Assembly (NCBI GenBank): GCA_963682005.1
Contig: OY820914.1
Span: forward strand, 3,162,001-3,226,000
Source: CAIYUC01 sp963682005
GTDB taxonomy: Bacteria > Bacteroidota > Bacteroidia > Bacteroidales > FEN-979
Length of the DNA stretch: 64,000 nucleotides
Direction: 5' to 3'
Shown: in pieces, positions 56,415-64,000 of the stretch
Layout of the letters: each line of letters begins with the position of its first letter
How positions within the stretch are numbered: the first letter of the stretch is position 1
Notes under the pieces: generated by a model
Database searches by the model: none
What the model saw: only the letters and a program-made list of their open reading frames with translations
Told to the model about the DNA's origin: nothing
Made by a program: the position numbers and the translations under genes

Positions 56415-58341
56415 GTGTGCCTTGAATCAATTCCTATGAAAACGGAATTGAATGTTGTATAAAAGATGGAAGGCTCTTTGAAAATTGTGTAAGTGAGCGG
56501 AGGTCAAGCGAAGCGACTGGCCGGCATTACCAACAGAAAATGAGAAATGGACTTCTGTAAACGACTGTCAGGAGTAGTTTACAAACCACCTTATGCTGCA
56601 TTGAGCGGAAACTCTCAGTGTGGTGAACGATAAGGAAAAGCGAGGGCTTTGACTCTTGCAGGTGAGTATTGTCGAGCTGAATTGAGTGAACCAGCGACTG
56701 AGGCCTCGTAAGCGGAATTAGACGATGTCAAAACCAGGTAGTCACGTTTGTACCTGGGACAAAGTGTAACAGGCGCCCTGATTTCGGGTTACACGGCATC
56801 CGGGGTAAAGCTGGCAGGAAGGCAATACAGGCTTTTGTACGAAACAAGGGAAGTCGCTATCGGTCTGTTAACTGAACAAAGAAACAGAGATGGAAGGATA
56901 CCATGAGATAGCGGTGGCGGACTAAGTCATAGTAGTGTTGAACCCTCTGTAATGGAGGTGGAGCGAAGGGCCTAGCCTGTTCAGTTTCAAAGTAAACGAC
57001 AACCAGCAATGGGATGATTGATTATTACGAAACAAAATCACAGCCGATCACCAGAGTAATGGTTTTACAGGCATATAGGAAAGTCAGAGCCAACAAAGGA
57101 GGCCCGGGCATAGATGGCATGAATTGGGATGAACTGGATAACAACCTGACCCCAAATCTTGACAAACTATGGAACAGGCTGACATCGGGAAGCTACTTTC
57201 CTAACCCTGTAAAAGAAACTGAAATCGGGAAGAAAGACGGAGGGGTACGAAAACTTGGTATTCCTACCATTCTGGATCGGATTGCACAACAAGTGGTCAA
57301 AACGCATTTGGAGCGGATCGTAGAACCATTGTTCAGCGATAACTCTTACGGCTACAGGCCGGGGAGAAATTGCCATCAGGCAGTGGAAAAAGCGCAACGT
57401 AACACGTTTGGACATGATTGGGCAATCGACCTGGACATCAAAAGTTTCTTTGATAAAATTGATCATGATCTTTTGATGAAGGCAGTCAGGAACTATTGCA
57501 AGGACCAATGGGTGCTGTTGTACACAGAACGGTGGTTAAAAGCAGGAACATTTAAAAGTGATGGGAATTATGTGGACCGGTTAACCGGAACACCGCAAGG
57601 TGGCGTAATAAGCCCTCTACTTGCTAATATCTTCCTGCATGTTGTATTTGACAAATGGATGGAAAAATATCATCCGGAAAAACCATTCGTCAGGTACGCT
57701 GATGACATCGTGATTCATTGCAAAACGGAGAAACAGTCGCGGTATGTATTAGCCTTAATACAGAAACGCCTTTCCGATTGCAAATTGAGTGTCAATCCTC
57801 AAAAGACCAGAATAGTGAACCTGGCCGGCATTACCCGGAACACATATCCCCGAAGTCTTGATTTTCTTGGATTCTCATTACATCCATGGTGGTGTAAAAC
57901 CGGTAAAGGTTACCGGGTAATGATCACCGCATTTATCAGCGCAAAATCCGTAAGTAAGGCATTGGATAAGATCGGCAGCCTTAAAATCCATAAATGGAGA
58001 AAATCCATTGAGGTAATAACGGCTGAATTGAATCCAATCATACGAGGTATCAAAAATTATTACTGCAAGGTTTGGGCAGGACATACCCACTACCTATGGT
58101 ACCAGTTGAATGAGCGTTTGTTGAAGTGGGTACAATGGGAAAAAGGGTTATACAAGAAAGATGCCCTTAAATGGCTTCGTAAAAAGTATCGGGACAACCC
58201 GCGTCTTTTTGCCCATTGGGAATTGGTATATCCATAAAGTTCTTATATTTATGTGATCGAACAGGAAGAGCCGTATGAAGGGAGACTTTCACGTACGGTT
58301 CCGTGGGAACGCAGGGGTGAAACTCCCTTGCGTGACCCGAC
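56415..58341 (+). mobile_element. Group II intron with reverse transcriptase
   Basis: The 5' end GTGTG (56415, or 56413) fits the GUGYG intron start. The ribozyme 5' domains fill 56415-57013. The RT/maturase gene is inside (57014-58237). Domain V is at 58268-58301 (GAGCCGTATGAA...CGTACGGTTC, the conserved hairpin) and domain VI at about 58304-58338, ending CCCGAC at 58341. The length of about 1.93 kb is typical of bacterial group II introns. Joining the flanks at these ends gives CAACGT-TGGCTG, restoring a CGTT core. Confidence 0.88.
57014..58237 (+). CDS. ltrA: Group II intron reverse transcriptase/maturase
   Basis: A 407-aa intron-encoded protein. RT blocks are complete: KVRANKGGPGIDGMNWDEL, VRKLGIPTILDRIAQQVV, SYGYRPGRNCHQAV, IDLDIKSFFDKIDHDLLM, GTPQGGVISPLLANIFLHV and the catalytic FVRYADDIVIH (Y-A-D-D at about residue 226). 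The maturase (X) domain has GIKNYYCKVWAGHTHYLW. No C-terminal HNH endonuclease is seen, so mobility would rely on the RT route into DNA nicks or single strands. All catalytic positions are intact. Confidence 0.96.
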   Translation: MIDYYETKSQPITRVMVLQAYRKVRANKGGPGIDGMNWDELDNNLTPNLDKLWNRLTSGSYFPNPVKETEIGKKDGGVRKLGIPTILDRIAQQVVKTHLERIVEPLFSDNSYGYRPGRNCHQAVEKAQRNTFGHDWAIDLDIKSFFDKIDHDLLMKAVRNYCKDQWVLLYTERWLKAGTFKSDGNYVDRLTGTPQGGVISPLLANIFLHVVFDKWMEKYHPEKPFVRYADDIVIHCKTEKQSRYVLALIQKRLSDCKLSVNPQKTRIVNLAGITRNTYPRSLDFLGFSLHPWWCKTGKGYRVMITAFISAKSVSKALDKIGSLKIHKWRKSIEVITAELNPIIRGIKNYYCKVWAGHTHYLWYQLNERLLKWVQWEKGLYKKDALKWLRKKYRDNPRLFAHWELVYP

Positions 58342-58357
58342 TGGCTGAAATGGAAAT

Positions 58358-58388
58358 TTTGATATTCCCAAATTGTGATTTACCTTTG
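58358..58388 (+). promoter_or_regulatory. Promoter of mntA-hepT, probably giving a leaderless mRNA
   Basis: TTTG (58358-58361), 19 nt, then TACCTTTG (58381-58388), a near-perfect Bacteroidota promoter. The ATG of the first gene starts only 4 nt after the -7 box, so the transcript should begin at or next to the start codon. Confidence 0.65.
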
Positions 58389-58392
58389 TTTT

Positions 58393-58683
58393 ATGATCGA
58401 TAAAGAAAACATCACCAACGTGCTAAAAGCTAATAAGTTAAACCTTATTGCAAAATATCATCTGAAATCAATTGGAATTTTTGGCTCCTTCACTCGTCAG
58501 GATTTCAGAGATGATAGTGATATTGATATTCTTATTGATTATGATTACCCTTTGGGCATTGAATTCATCGATTTAGCTGATGAACTTGAGAAGATACTTA
58601 ATCGAAAAGTGGATCTTGTCTCAAAAAACGGAATTAAACCCAAATATCTCGAAGAGATCCAAAAAGATTTAGTATATGTCTAA
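58393..58683 (+). CDS. mntA: MntA-type minimal nucleotidyltransferase antitoxin
   Basis: A 96-aa protein with the MNT signature SIGIFGSFTRQDFRDDSDID and ILIDYD, that is GSFxRxDxxxxSDIDIL, which binds ATP/Mg2+. In characterised MntA-HepT pairs, MntA inactivates the HEPN RNase toxin by adding AMP to it. The gene overlaps hepT by 8 bases. All visible catalytic residues are present. It lies just after the group II intron and before an attC-like repeat. Confidence 0.9.
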   Translation: MIDKENITNVLKANKLNLIAKYHLKSIGIFGSFTRQDFRDDSDIDILIDYDYPLGIEFIDLADELEKILNRKVDLVSKNGIKPKYLEEIQKDLVYV

Positions 58684-59008
58684 GCGAACTCCAGGGCTCT
58701 TAATTGAAGATATTCTCGTTTCTTGTGAAAGAATCCTTGAATACACAAACAAGATTTCCTTTGAAGAGTTTACCAATGATAATAAAACTGTTGATGCAGT
58801 AATCCGAAATTTTGAAATTATTGGAGAAGCATCAAATCTTCTTTCTGATGATATTAAAGACAAATATGAGGAAATAGATTGACATAGGATACGAGGTTTT
58901 CGTAATCGAATCGTTCATGATTATTTTGGTGTAGACCTTCAAATTATTTGGAAAATAATTCATGAACAAATACCTGGTCTTATTTCCCAGATTACAAAGA
59001 TTAGTTAA
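58676..59008 (+). pseudogene. hepT: HepT (HEPN) toxin gene broken by a nonsense codon
   Basis: The frame encodes a 110-aa HEPN domain (EDILVSCERILEYTNKISFE, AVIRNFEIIGEASNLLSDD), but codon 69 is TGA in EEID-stop-HRIRGFRNRIVHDYF. Relatives have Trp (TGG) there, so one G-to-A change explains it. The catalytic R-x4-H motif (RNRIVH) lies after the stop and the frame then continues normally to TAA at 59006. As seen, the product is a 68-aa fragment without the active site. TGA is used as a normal stop elsewhere in the window, so recoding is unlikely. Confidence 0.85.
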
Positions 59009-59033
59009 TCCTTCCCGGCAAAATCTCCAATTC

Positions 59034-59126
59034 ACCTAACGAATCGCCTAAACCAATGCTGACGCACCCGGGATAACATGTGAATGCCTGAAATCCACAT
59101 AATGGTTATAGCGAGGAACGTTATGC
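59034..59126 (+). other. attC-like inverted repeat after mntA-hepT
   Basis: ACCTAAC (59034-59040) fits the attC R'' consensus RYYYAAC exactly and GTTATGC (59120-59126) is close to R' GTTRRRY. Between them TAACG/CGTTA, TCGC/GCGA and AACC/GGTT pair in order with unpaired bases between, as in attC stems. Length 93 bp. Confidence 0.45.
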
Positions 59127-59172
59127 TAACCAGGGAGGGCTTTATTTCATATAATGCAACGACCACAACCGA

Positions 59173-59382
59173 ATGAAAGCACCACGGGCAATTTTAACAT
59201 TTTACAAATCTTATGCAGCAGTGAGTTTGCTGGTAACATTTTGCAGTCTGATCATTTCTTTTACACATGGAATTGAAACATTTACTGCACTCTTCTGGTT
59301 TAAAATCATTACACTCGGTTTGATTTTTTTCTTCATTAACCATTACAAAACGCATTCCGAAACCAAAGCGCTCCCGTTATAA
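59173..59382 (+). CDS. Small two-helix membrane protein
   Basis: A 69-aa protein with two hydrophobic helices (YAAVSLLVTFCSLIISFTHG and LFWFKIITLGLIFFFINHYK). Short proteins with LFWFKIITLGLIF recur in Bacteroidota, usually longer at the C-terminus and of unknown function. Here it ends after NHYKTHSETKALPL, so it may be truncated. The stop codon sits in the loop of a 40-nt palindrome. Confidence 0.55.
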   Translation: MKAPRAILTFYKSYAAVSLLVTFCSLIISFTHGIETFTALFWFKIITLGLIFFFINHYKTHSETKALPL

Positions 59383-59400
59383 AACGCGAGCGCTCTGGTT
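59361..59400 (+). terminator. 40-nt near-perfect palindrome over the stop codon of the small membrane protein gene
   Basis: AACCA-A-AGCGCTC-C-CGTT, loop ATAA, AACG-C-GAGCGCT-C-TGGTT: 16 paired positions each side with two symmetric mismatches. No T tract follows, so intrinsic termination is uncertain. A second inverted repeat (GTTCCC...GGGAAC) lies at 59414-59435. Confidence 0.5.
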
Positions 59401-59482
59401 GATCATCGGAAGCGTTCCCATGAGTCATCGGGAACACTCCAATGAACGATACCGGTTTTTCAGCGGGTATTGCATTAATGTC

Positions 59483-59490
59483 TAAATTTG
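59483..59490 (+). promoter_or_regulatory. Promoter -7 box of priA (TAAATTTG)
   Basis: An exact TAnnTTTG match 47 nt before the priA TTG start, with TTTTT at 59456-59460 as a possible -33 element 22 nt upstream. Confidence 0.6.
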
Positions 59491-59537
59491 CTTTTGCATA
59501 AGTATTTCTGCCGGATGGCCTGAAAAACCCTGACAAA

Positions 59538-62030
59538 TTGAACAACCCCAACCAATACGTCGATGTCCTGCTCCCGTTGCCTGTAAGCGGGAAATTCACC
59601 TACGAAGTGCCGGATGACCTGATGGGGAAGATGATGATCGGGGGAAGAGTGGTCGTCCAGTTCGGGAAGCGGAAGATCTATACAGCGGTTGTTGTCAATA
59701 TCCATGAGGACCCGCCGAAAGACCATGTGCCCAAATTCATACTGTCGGTGCTGGATGAAGTCCCGATGGTTACCGGGAACCAGTTCCGGTTCTGGGATTG
59801 GATCGCTTCCTATTACCTTTGCCACCAGGGCGAAGTGATGAATGCCGCCCTCCCTTCTGCTTTCAAGCTGGCCAGCGAATCGGGCATCACCCTGAATCCC
59901 CTGGCTGCAATCGATTATGCCAGCCTGAATCAGCGCGAACACCTGCTGATCGAATCACTCCATCACCGGAAATCGGTCAGGATCTCGGAAGTGGGGAAGA
60001 TCATCGGCCAGCAGAAGGTTATTCCGGTTGTGAACACATTGATCGAAAAAGGACTGATCCTCATGGAAGAGGAACTTTCTGAAAAGTATAAGCCCAAAAA
60101 AGAAGTTTTCGTAAAGCTGACCCCTGAATATGAAACGGATGAAGAGAAACTGCAGGACCTGTTCAACCAGCTTGAAAAACGTGCCAGGAAACAATTGGAG
60201 ATCGTGATGGCCTACGTACACCTTTCCCGCTTCGGATCGGCGAACCTGCTGGAAGTTTCCCGGAATGCACTTCTGAAAACGGCAAATGCATCACCGGCTG
60301 CGCTTGAAGGACTGGTCAAAAAGGAAGTTTTCTCCATATATAACAAGGTGATCAGCCGTCTGGATGCGGATTCCCTAGCAGAAGATCCTTCGCAGATCAT
60401 CCTGTCGCCCGTTCAGAAGGAAGCTTTTGAAAAGATCCATGAGCTGTTTTCAACGAAAGAGGTGGTTTTGCTGCATGGGGTTACCTCCAGCGGGAAAACG
60501 GAGATCTACATCAAGATGATCGATGAGGTCATAAAGAGCGGGAAACAGGTGCTGTACCTCCTTCCTGAAATTGCCTTGACCACCCAGATCATAAACCGGT
60601 TGCGGAAATATTTCGGCGGCAGGGTAGGGGTTTATCATTCAAGGTTCAATGAAAATGAGCGTGTGGAGATATGGAATAATGTACTGGCGGGGAAAATGGC
60701 CGGAAACGACCGGTATGACATCATCCTTGGTGCAAGGTCGGCTGTGTTTATGCCATTTTCCAACCTGGGGCTTGTGATCGTGGATGAGGAGCATGATTCG
60801 TCGTTCAAGCAATACGACCCCGCCCCGCGGTACAATGGCCGTGATTCGGCCTTGATCCTGGCACACCTGCACGGGGCACGTACCATCCTCGGTTCCGCTA
60901 CACCGTCCATCGAAAGCTTTTACAATGCAACAGAGGGAAAGTACGGGCTTGTCACCATCAATGAGCGATACGGGGAAATGGAGCTGCCCGTGATCGAGGT
61001 GGTCGATCTCCGGAAAGAAACCCAGATGAAGCGGATGAAGACCCATTTTTCCTCAGTCCTTGTCAATCGCCTTGAAACGGCTCTAAAGAACGGGGAGCAG
61101 TCGATCCTTTTTCAGAACCGGCGCGGTTTTTCACCCAGGCTTGAATGTGAGACCTGCAACTGGATGCCGGTATGCAGGAATTGCGATGTCACCCTGGTCT
61201 ATCACAAGCAGAATAACCAGCTTCGGTGTCATTATTGCGGTTATGTTACGCCGGTCCCGGATCATTGTCCCGAATGCAAAGGAATAAACATCCGGATGAA
61301 GGGATTCGGAACGGAAAAGGTTGAAGAGGAGCTTGGGTTGCTTTTTCCTGAAGCGAAGATTGTCCGCATGGATCTTGATACTTCACGTACAAAACACTCT
61401 CACCAGAAGATCATCGGGGATTTCGAGCAGCGGAAGATCGATGTTCTTGTCGGAACACAGATGGTGACCAAAGGCCTCGACTTCGAGAATGTAAGCACAG
61501 TCGGGATCCTGAGCGCCGACAATATGCTCAGCTTTCCCGATTTCAGGGCTTCTGAGCGGAGTTTTCAACTGATGGCCCAGGTCAGCGGACGCTCGGGAAG
61601 AAAGAACAAGCGGGGCACCGTCGTCATCCAGGCTTATAAGCCTGAAAATCCTGTCATCGCGGATGTGGTCAACAACGATTACCTTGCGATGTACAGGAAA
61701 CAGCTTGTCGAGCGCAGGAAATTCAATTACCCGCCATATTACCGTCTTATTCAGATCATGATCCGGCACCGGGATCCCAAACAACTCAATAAAGCCTCAG
61801 ATCTGCTTGGATTCAGGTTGAAAAAAGCGTTTCCGGGAAAGATCCTCGGCCCCGAATACCCCGTTGTTTCAAGGATCCGGAACTATTACATCAAGCAGAT
61901 CCTCCTGAAGATCGAACGTCAGTCACCCCTTCACCTCATGAAAGACAAGCTTGTGCTAGAACTCGATCAGTTCCTGAAGATGAAGGAATTCGCAGGGGTC
62001 AGGCTGGCTGTGGATGTGGACCCGCAGTAG
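59538..62030 (+). CDS. priA: Primosomal replication helicase PriA
   Basis: An 830-aa superfamily 2 helicase that reloads the replisome at stalled forks. The 3'-OH-binding domain starts YVDVLLPLPVSGKFTYEVP. Walker A is LLHGVTSSGKTEIY (about residues 314-322), motif II is VIVDEEHDSSF (about 414), and eight Cys in the zinc region (CETCNWMPVCRNC, CHYCGYVTPVPDHCPEC, about 537-582) are complete. Motifs V/VI (VGTQMVTKGLDFENV, AQVSGRSGRKNKRGTVVIQ) follow. The start is TTG 59538, since no ATG precedes the conserved N-terminus in frame. Length and all motifs are normal. Confidence 0.97.
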   Translation: MNNPNQYVDVLLPLPVSGKFTYEVPDDLMGKMMIGGRVVVQFGKRKIYTAVVVNIHEDPPKDHVPKFILSVLDEVPMVTGNQFRFWDWIASYYLCHQGEVMNAALPSAFKLASESGITLNPLAAIDYASLNQREHLLIESLHHRKSVRISEVGKIIGQQKVIPVVNTLIEKGLILMEEELSEKYKPKKEVFVKLTPEYETDEEKLQDLFNQLEKRARKQLEIVMAYVHLSRFGSANLLEVSRNALLKTANASPAALEGLVKKEVFSIYNKVISRLDADSLAEDPSQIILSPVQKEAFEKIHELFSTKEVVLLHGVTSSGKTEIYIKMIDEVIKSGKQVLYLLPEIALTTQIINRLRKYFGGRVGVYHSRFNENERVEIWNNVLAGKMAGNDRYDIILGARSAVFMPFSNLGLVIVDEEHDSSFKQYDPAPRYNGRDSALILAHLHGARTILGSATPSIESFYNATEGKYGLVTINERYGEMELPVIEVVDLRKETQMKRMKTHFSSVLVNRLETALKNGEQSILFQNRRGFSPRLECETCNWMPVCRNCDVTLVYHKQNNQLRCHYCGYVTPVPDHCPECKGINIRMKGFGTEKVEEELGLLFPEAKIVRMDLDTSRTKHSHQKIIGDFEQRKIDVLVGTQMVTKGLDFENVSTVGILSADNMLSFPDFRASERSFQLMAQVSGRSGRKNKRGTVVIQAYKPENPVIADVVNNDYLAMYRKQLVERRKFNYPPYYRLIQIMIRHRDPKQLNKASDLLGFRLKKAFPGKILGPEYPVVSRIRNYYIKQILLKIERQSPLHLMKDKLVLELDQFLKMKEFAGVRLAVDVDPQ

Positions 62031-62112
62031 TTGCATAGTTGCTTAGGTGTTTAGTTGCTTAGGTGATGCTGGGTTAAGCCTTTAGTAGCCTGAAGCCTGA
62101 AACCTGCAGCTT
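62029..62112. repeat. 8-bp array (GCTTAGGT/GTTTAGTT) then period-7 array (AGCCTGA)
   Basis: GCATAGTT GCTTAGGT GTTTAGTT GCTTAGGT begins at the last base of the priA stop codon; AGCCTGA AGCCTGA AACCTGC follows at 62088-62110, next to the stop of the S74 gene. Confidence 0.8.
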
Positions 62113-64000
62113 ATCTCATTTTCCTCTCAATCTCCTCGATCCTGCGGATAAGATCCTGGTTCTCCTTTTTGAGGGTCTCGATGGTTTGTTGTTGTTCCTG
62201 GACCGCTTTGATAAGGGGGACGGTGAATTCGGCATATTTGAGGCTATAGAACCCTTCCTCGTTCTGCGGTTTGTCAACACCACTGAAAACACTGCCCATT
62301 TCCTGCAGGATCCTTTCCACATCCTGGGCCAGAAGTCCGGTATAAGTAATACCTTTCTGCCCTTCAGCCGTATAATTGTAGGTTACCGGTTTCAGCTTAA
62401 GGATGAAATCCAGGCCGAGGGTGCTGGGTTTAATATTGGTTTTGAGCCGGGCATCTGAGAAGGTCGACCAGCTTACCTGGCCTCCGATGGAAGTTACGCT
62501 TGAATTCCCGATCCTGACTTTATTGCTTGCATCAACGATAGCGCTGTTTCCAAGTGCTGTGGCATTGGTCAGGTTGGTGGCTGAAAAGTCGGCATTGTAC
62601 CCGAGAACCGTGTTATTGGATCCTGTAGTATTATTCCCGCCGGCACTGGCTCCTATGACAGTATTGTAGCCCCCGGAAGTGTTTGCAGACATTGCGATAT
62701 CTCCAACCGCAGTATTGTATCTTCCACTGTTATCCGGGGAATTATTGCTTCCTTTCAGGGCTTCATACCCGACGGCTGTGTTATAGGTTTCTCTCCCTGT
62801 CGACCGGTTGTCGGCATAGTACATGGCATACATACCAAGCGCGGTGCTTCTGCTGTTTCCTTCATTGGTATGCAGGGAATAATAGCCCACGGAGGTGTTT
62901 TTTGAGCCCGTCGTTGTGTATGTTAAGGAGTGACTGCCAATTCCTGTATTGCTGTTACCTGTTGTGTTCGAATTCAATGAAAACTCCCCGACAGCCGTGT
63001 TATCATCTCCATCGATATTCGAATACAGGGCCATATCACCAATTGCTGTATTGTAATTCCCGGATGTGTTGGAATAGAGGGTATTGGTGCCCAGTCCGGT
63101 ATTCCTGAATGCAGCCCCATTGTTCCTTCCTGACCGGTATCCGATGAAGGTGCTGTTAAGCGCATAATCGTAAGAAGGGTCGTTATACCCGGCACTGTCC
63201 CCGATGATCACAGAGTGTGTAAGGTTTTTGGCTTCGATCCGGGTCCCTGTCATCACCCACCGTTCATCCCCTCCCAGGTCGAACCGGATCCTGTCTTCAT
63301 CCATACCGGCTTCCAGGGTGATTTGAGTATCCTCGTCCGTGTCCATGAGTGCACTGACGGAGGGAGTTGATGTCCAGGCCAGTTTTCCAGCCGTCGTGAG
63401 AATTAGGACCTGTCCCCATGAACCAATGGTAGGCGGCCATGTGTAGGTGATATCGGCGGATTGTGCCTGTGCCTTGAATGCTGTATAGTTGGACCCGCTT
63501 GCCGAAGGTTCTGCAAAACGAAGTTCAGACGCTGCCGATGAGTTTGAAAGCAGGATGTTCCCGTCCTTAACCTCGAATTTCTGGCTCAGGCTGGTGGTCC
63601 CGATACCGATCCTCTTGTTGATGATGTCGCCAAAAAGCAGGTTGGCTGCCCCGATTACAAGTTGATCGCTTCCTGTTGCTGAGGGGGGATCGATATCATA
63701 ACCAATAATGATGTTGCCGCTGCCTGTCGTCACTGCATCACCGGCTTTGCACCCCAGGTAGAGATTGTTTGAGCCTGTGGTATTTGAAGTGCCGGCATCC
63801 CTGCCTATAGCTGTGTTGTTGCTCCCGGCGGAAGTCGGGAAAAGGGCCATGTCGCCTACGGCCGTATTTCCTGTGCCGGTATTGACCGAAACCGGGAAAC
63901 TCCCTTTGAGGGCGCTGTACCCGACAGCTGTATTGTAGGCGAAACTGTTTTCAGAACTGTTGTTGGCCCAGCCCAGGGCGTTTGAACCGACAGCGGTGAT
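62111..64000 (-). CDS. YadA-head-like repeat protein with C-terminal S74 chaperone domain, partial (runs off right edge)
   Basis: The frame is open from 64000 leftwards to the stop at 62111; an internal Met at 63850 is not the true start since the repeat pattern NTAVGYSAL continues upstream of it. About 15 short repeats of the form SNTTGNSNTGIG and NTAVGYEAL build a left-handed beta-roll as in trimeric adhesin heads. The C-terminal part has WSTFSDARLKTNIKPSTLGL, with the Ser and Lys of the S74 intramolecular chaperone, and ends in a coiled coil (VQEQQQTIETLKKENQDLIR). S74 domains trim themselves after trimer assembly. A surface or phage-tail-like fibre is likely; the context gives no phage genes. 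Confidence 0.88.
   Translation of the reverse strand: MTAVGSNALGWANNSSENSFAYNTAVGYSALKGSFPVSVNTGTGNTAVGDMALFPTSAGSNNTAIGRDAGTSNTTGSNNLYLGCKAGDAVTTGSGNIIIGYDIDPPSATGSDQLVIGAANLLFGDIINKRIGIGTTSLSQKFEVKDGNILLSNSSAASELRFAEPSASGSNYTAFKAQAQSADITYTWPPTIGSWGQVLILTTAGKLAWTSTPSVSALMDTDEDTQITLEAGMDEDRIRFDLGGDERWVMTGTRIEAKNLTHSVIIGDSAGYNDPSYDYALNSTFIGYRSGRNNGAAFRNTGLGTNTLYSNTSGNYNTAIGDMALYSNIDGDDNTAVGEFSLNSNTTGNSNTGIGSHSLTYTTTGSKNTSVGYYSLHTNEGNSRSTALGMYAMYYADNRSTGRETYNTAVGYEALKGSNNSPDNSGRYNTAVGDIAMSANTSGGYNTVIGASAGGNNTTGSNNTVLGYNADFSATNLTNATALGNSAIVDASNKVRIGNSSVTSIGGQVSWSTFSDARLKTNIKPSTLGLDFILKLKPVTYNYTAEGQKGITYTGLLAQDVERILQEMGSVFSGVDKPQNEEGFYSLKYAEFTVPLIKAVQEQQQTIETLKKENQDLIRRIEEIERKMR

Noticed and set aside
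58880..58882. TGA in hepT read as a recoded tryptophan
   Set aside because: TGA ends many normal genes here (for example marC and the C26 gene), so a changed code is not supported.
62111..64000. Prophage tail fibre
   Set aside because: S74 domains occur in phage fibres, but no phage genes are present; the protein is cut by the window edge, so it is left as a surface fibre-like protein.

Overview
The window looks like chromosomal DNA of a free-living member of the Bacteroidota, probably Bacteroidales-like. The evidence is direct. Two proteins end in type IX secretion (T9SS) sorting domains. Ribosomal protein S16 carries a long Ala/Glu-rich tail. Many genes are preceded by the TAnnTTTG promoter box typical of the phylum. 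BatA-like and DUF58 proteins and very large secreted PKD-like/CARDB/dockerin-like proteins are present. No tRNA, rRNA or CRISPR array was recognised. Species cannot be named from the sequence alone.

Layout. 1-9.6 kb (minus strand): a BatA-like protein cut by the left edge, glutamate dehydrogenase, a MORN-repeat lipoprotein, MarC, a C26 amidohydrolase, the trmN6-rimM-rpsP translation cluster, a T9SS cargo protein, a 48-bp palindromic repeat array, an exported rubrerythrin and a DUF2231 membrane protein. 9.8-17.6 kb (plus): dnaE, trxA, a DUF58 protein and valS. 17.6-26.3 kb (minus): a probable transcription unit encoding HdrC-, HdrB- and HdrA-like proteins, a second HdrC-like ferredoxin and a membrane HdrDE-like protein, followed 7 bp later by a TMTC-like glycosyltransferase with TPRs and then a GH47 alpha-mannosidase. 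26.4-27.2 kb: a small protein overlapping a nucleotidyltransferase, resembling a toxin-antitoxin pair. 27.3-45.4 kb (minus): two giant secreted proteins (1645 and 4226 aa) sharing a C-terminal module of about 400 aa that ends in dockerin-like repeats. 45.6-53.6 kb: small accessory genes, two decayed genes, a CBM48 protein, a beta-lactamase-like hydrolase, a second T9SS protein, DUF3795 and DUF1801 proteins. 53.6-55.1 kb: a GT39-like glycosyltransferase. 55.5-59.4 kb: an AT-rich accessory island. 59.5-62.0 kb: priA. 62.1-64 kb (minus): a YadA-head-like/S74 chaperone protein cut by the right edge.

Two features stand out. First, the 55.5-59.4 kb island looks like integron-style cassettes. A PIN toxin-antitoxin pair and an MntA-HepT pair are each followed by an imperfect inverted repeat resembling an attC site. 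A group II intron sits at the recombination core of the first site, and the HepT toxin is broken by a nonsense codon just before its RxxxxH motif. Second, nearly every intergenic gap holds a short tandem array whose unit is 7 or 8 bp but whose sequence differs from place to place. Period-7 arrays also lie in frame inside valS and the C26 hydrolase gene, and period-8 arrays abut the 3' ends of both giant genes. The shared period with changing sequence is not explained by any feature type I know.

The island genes and 26.4-27.2 kb are visibly more AT-rich than the housekeeping genes, which suggests acquisition. Function calls for the Hdr-like operon, the TMTC/GH47 pair and the giant proteins are family-level only.
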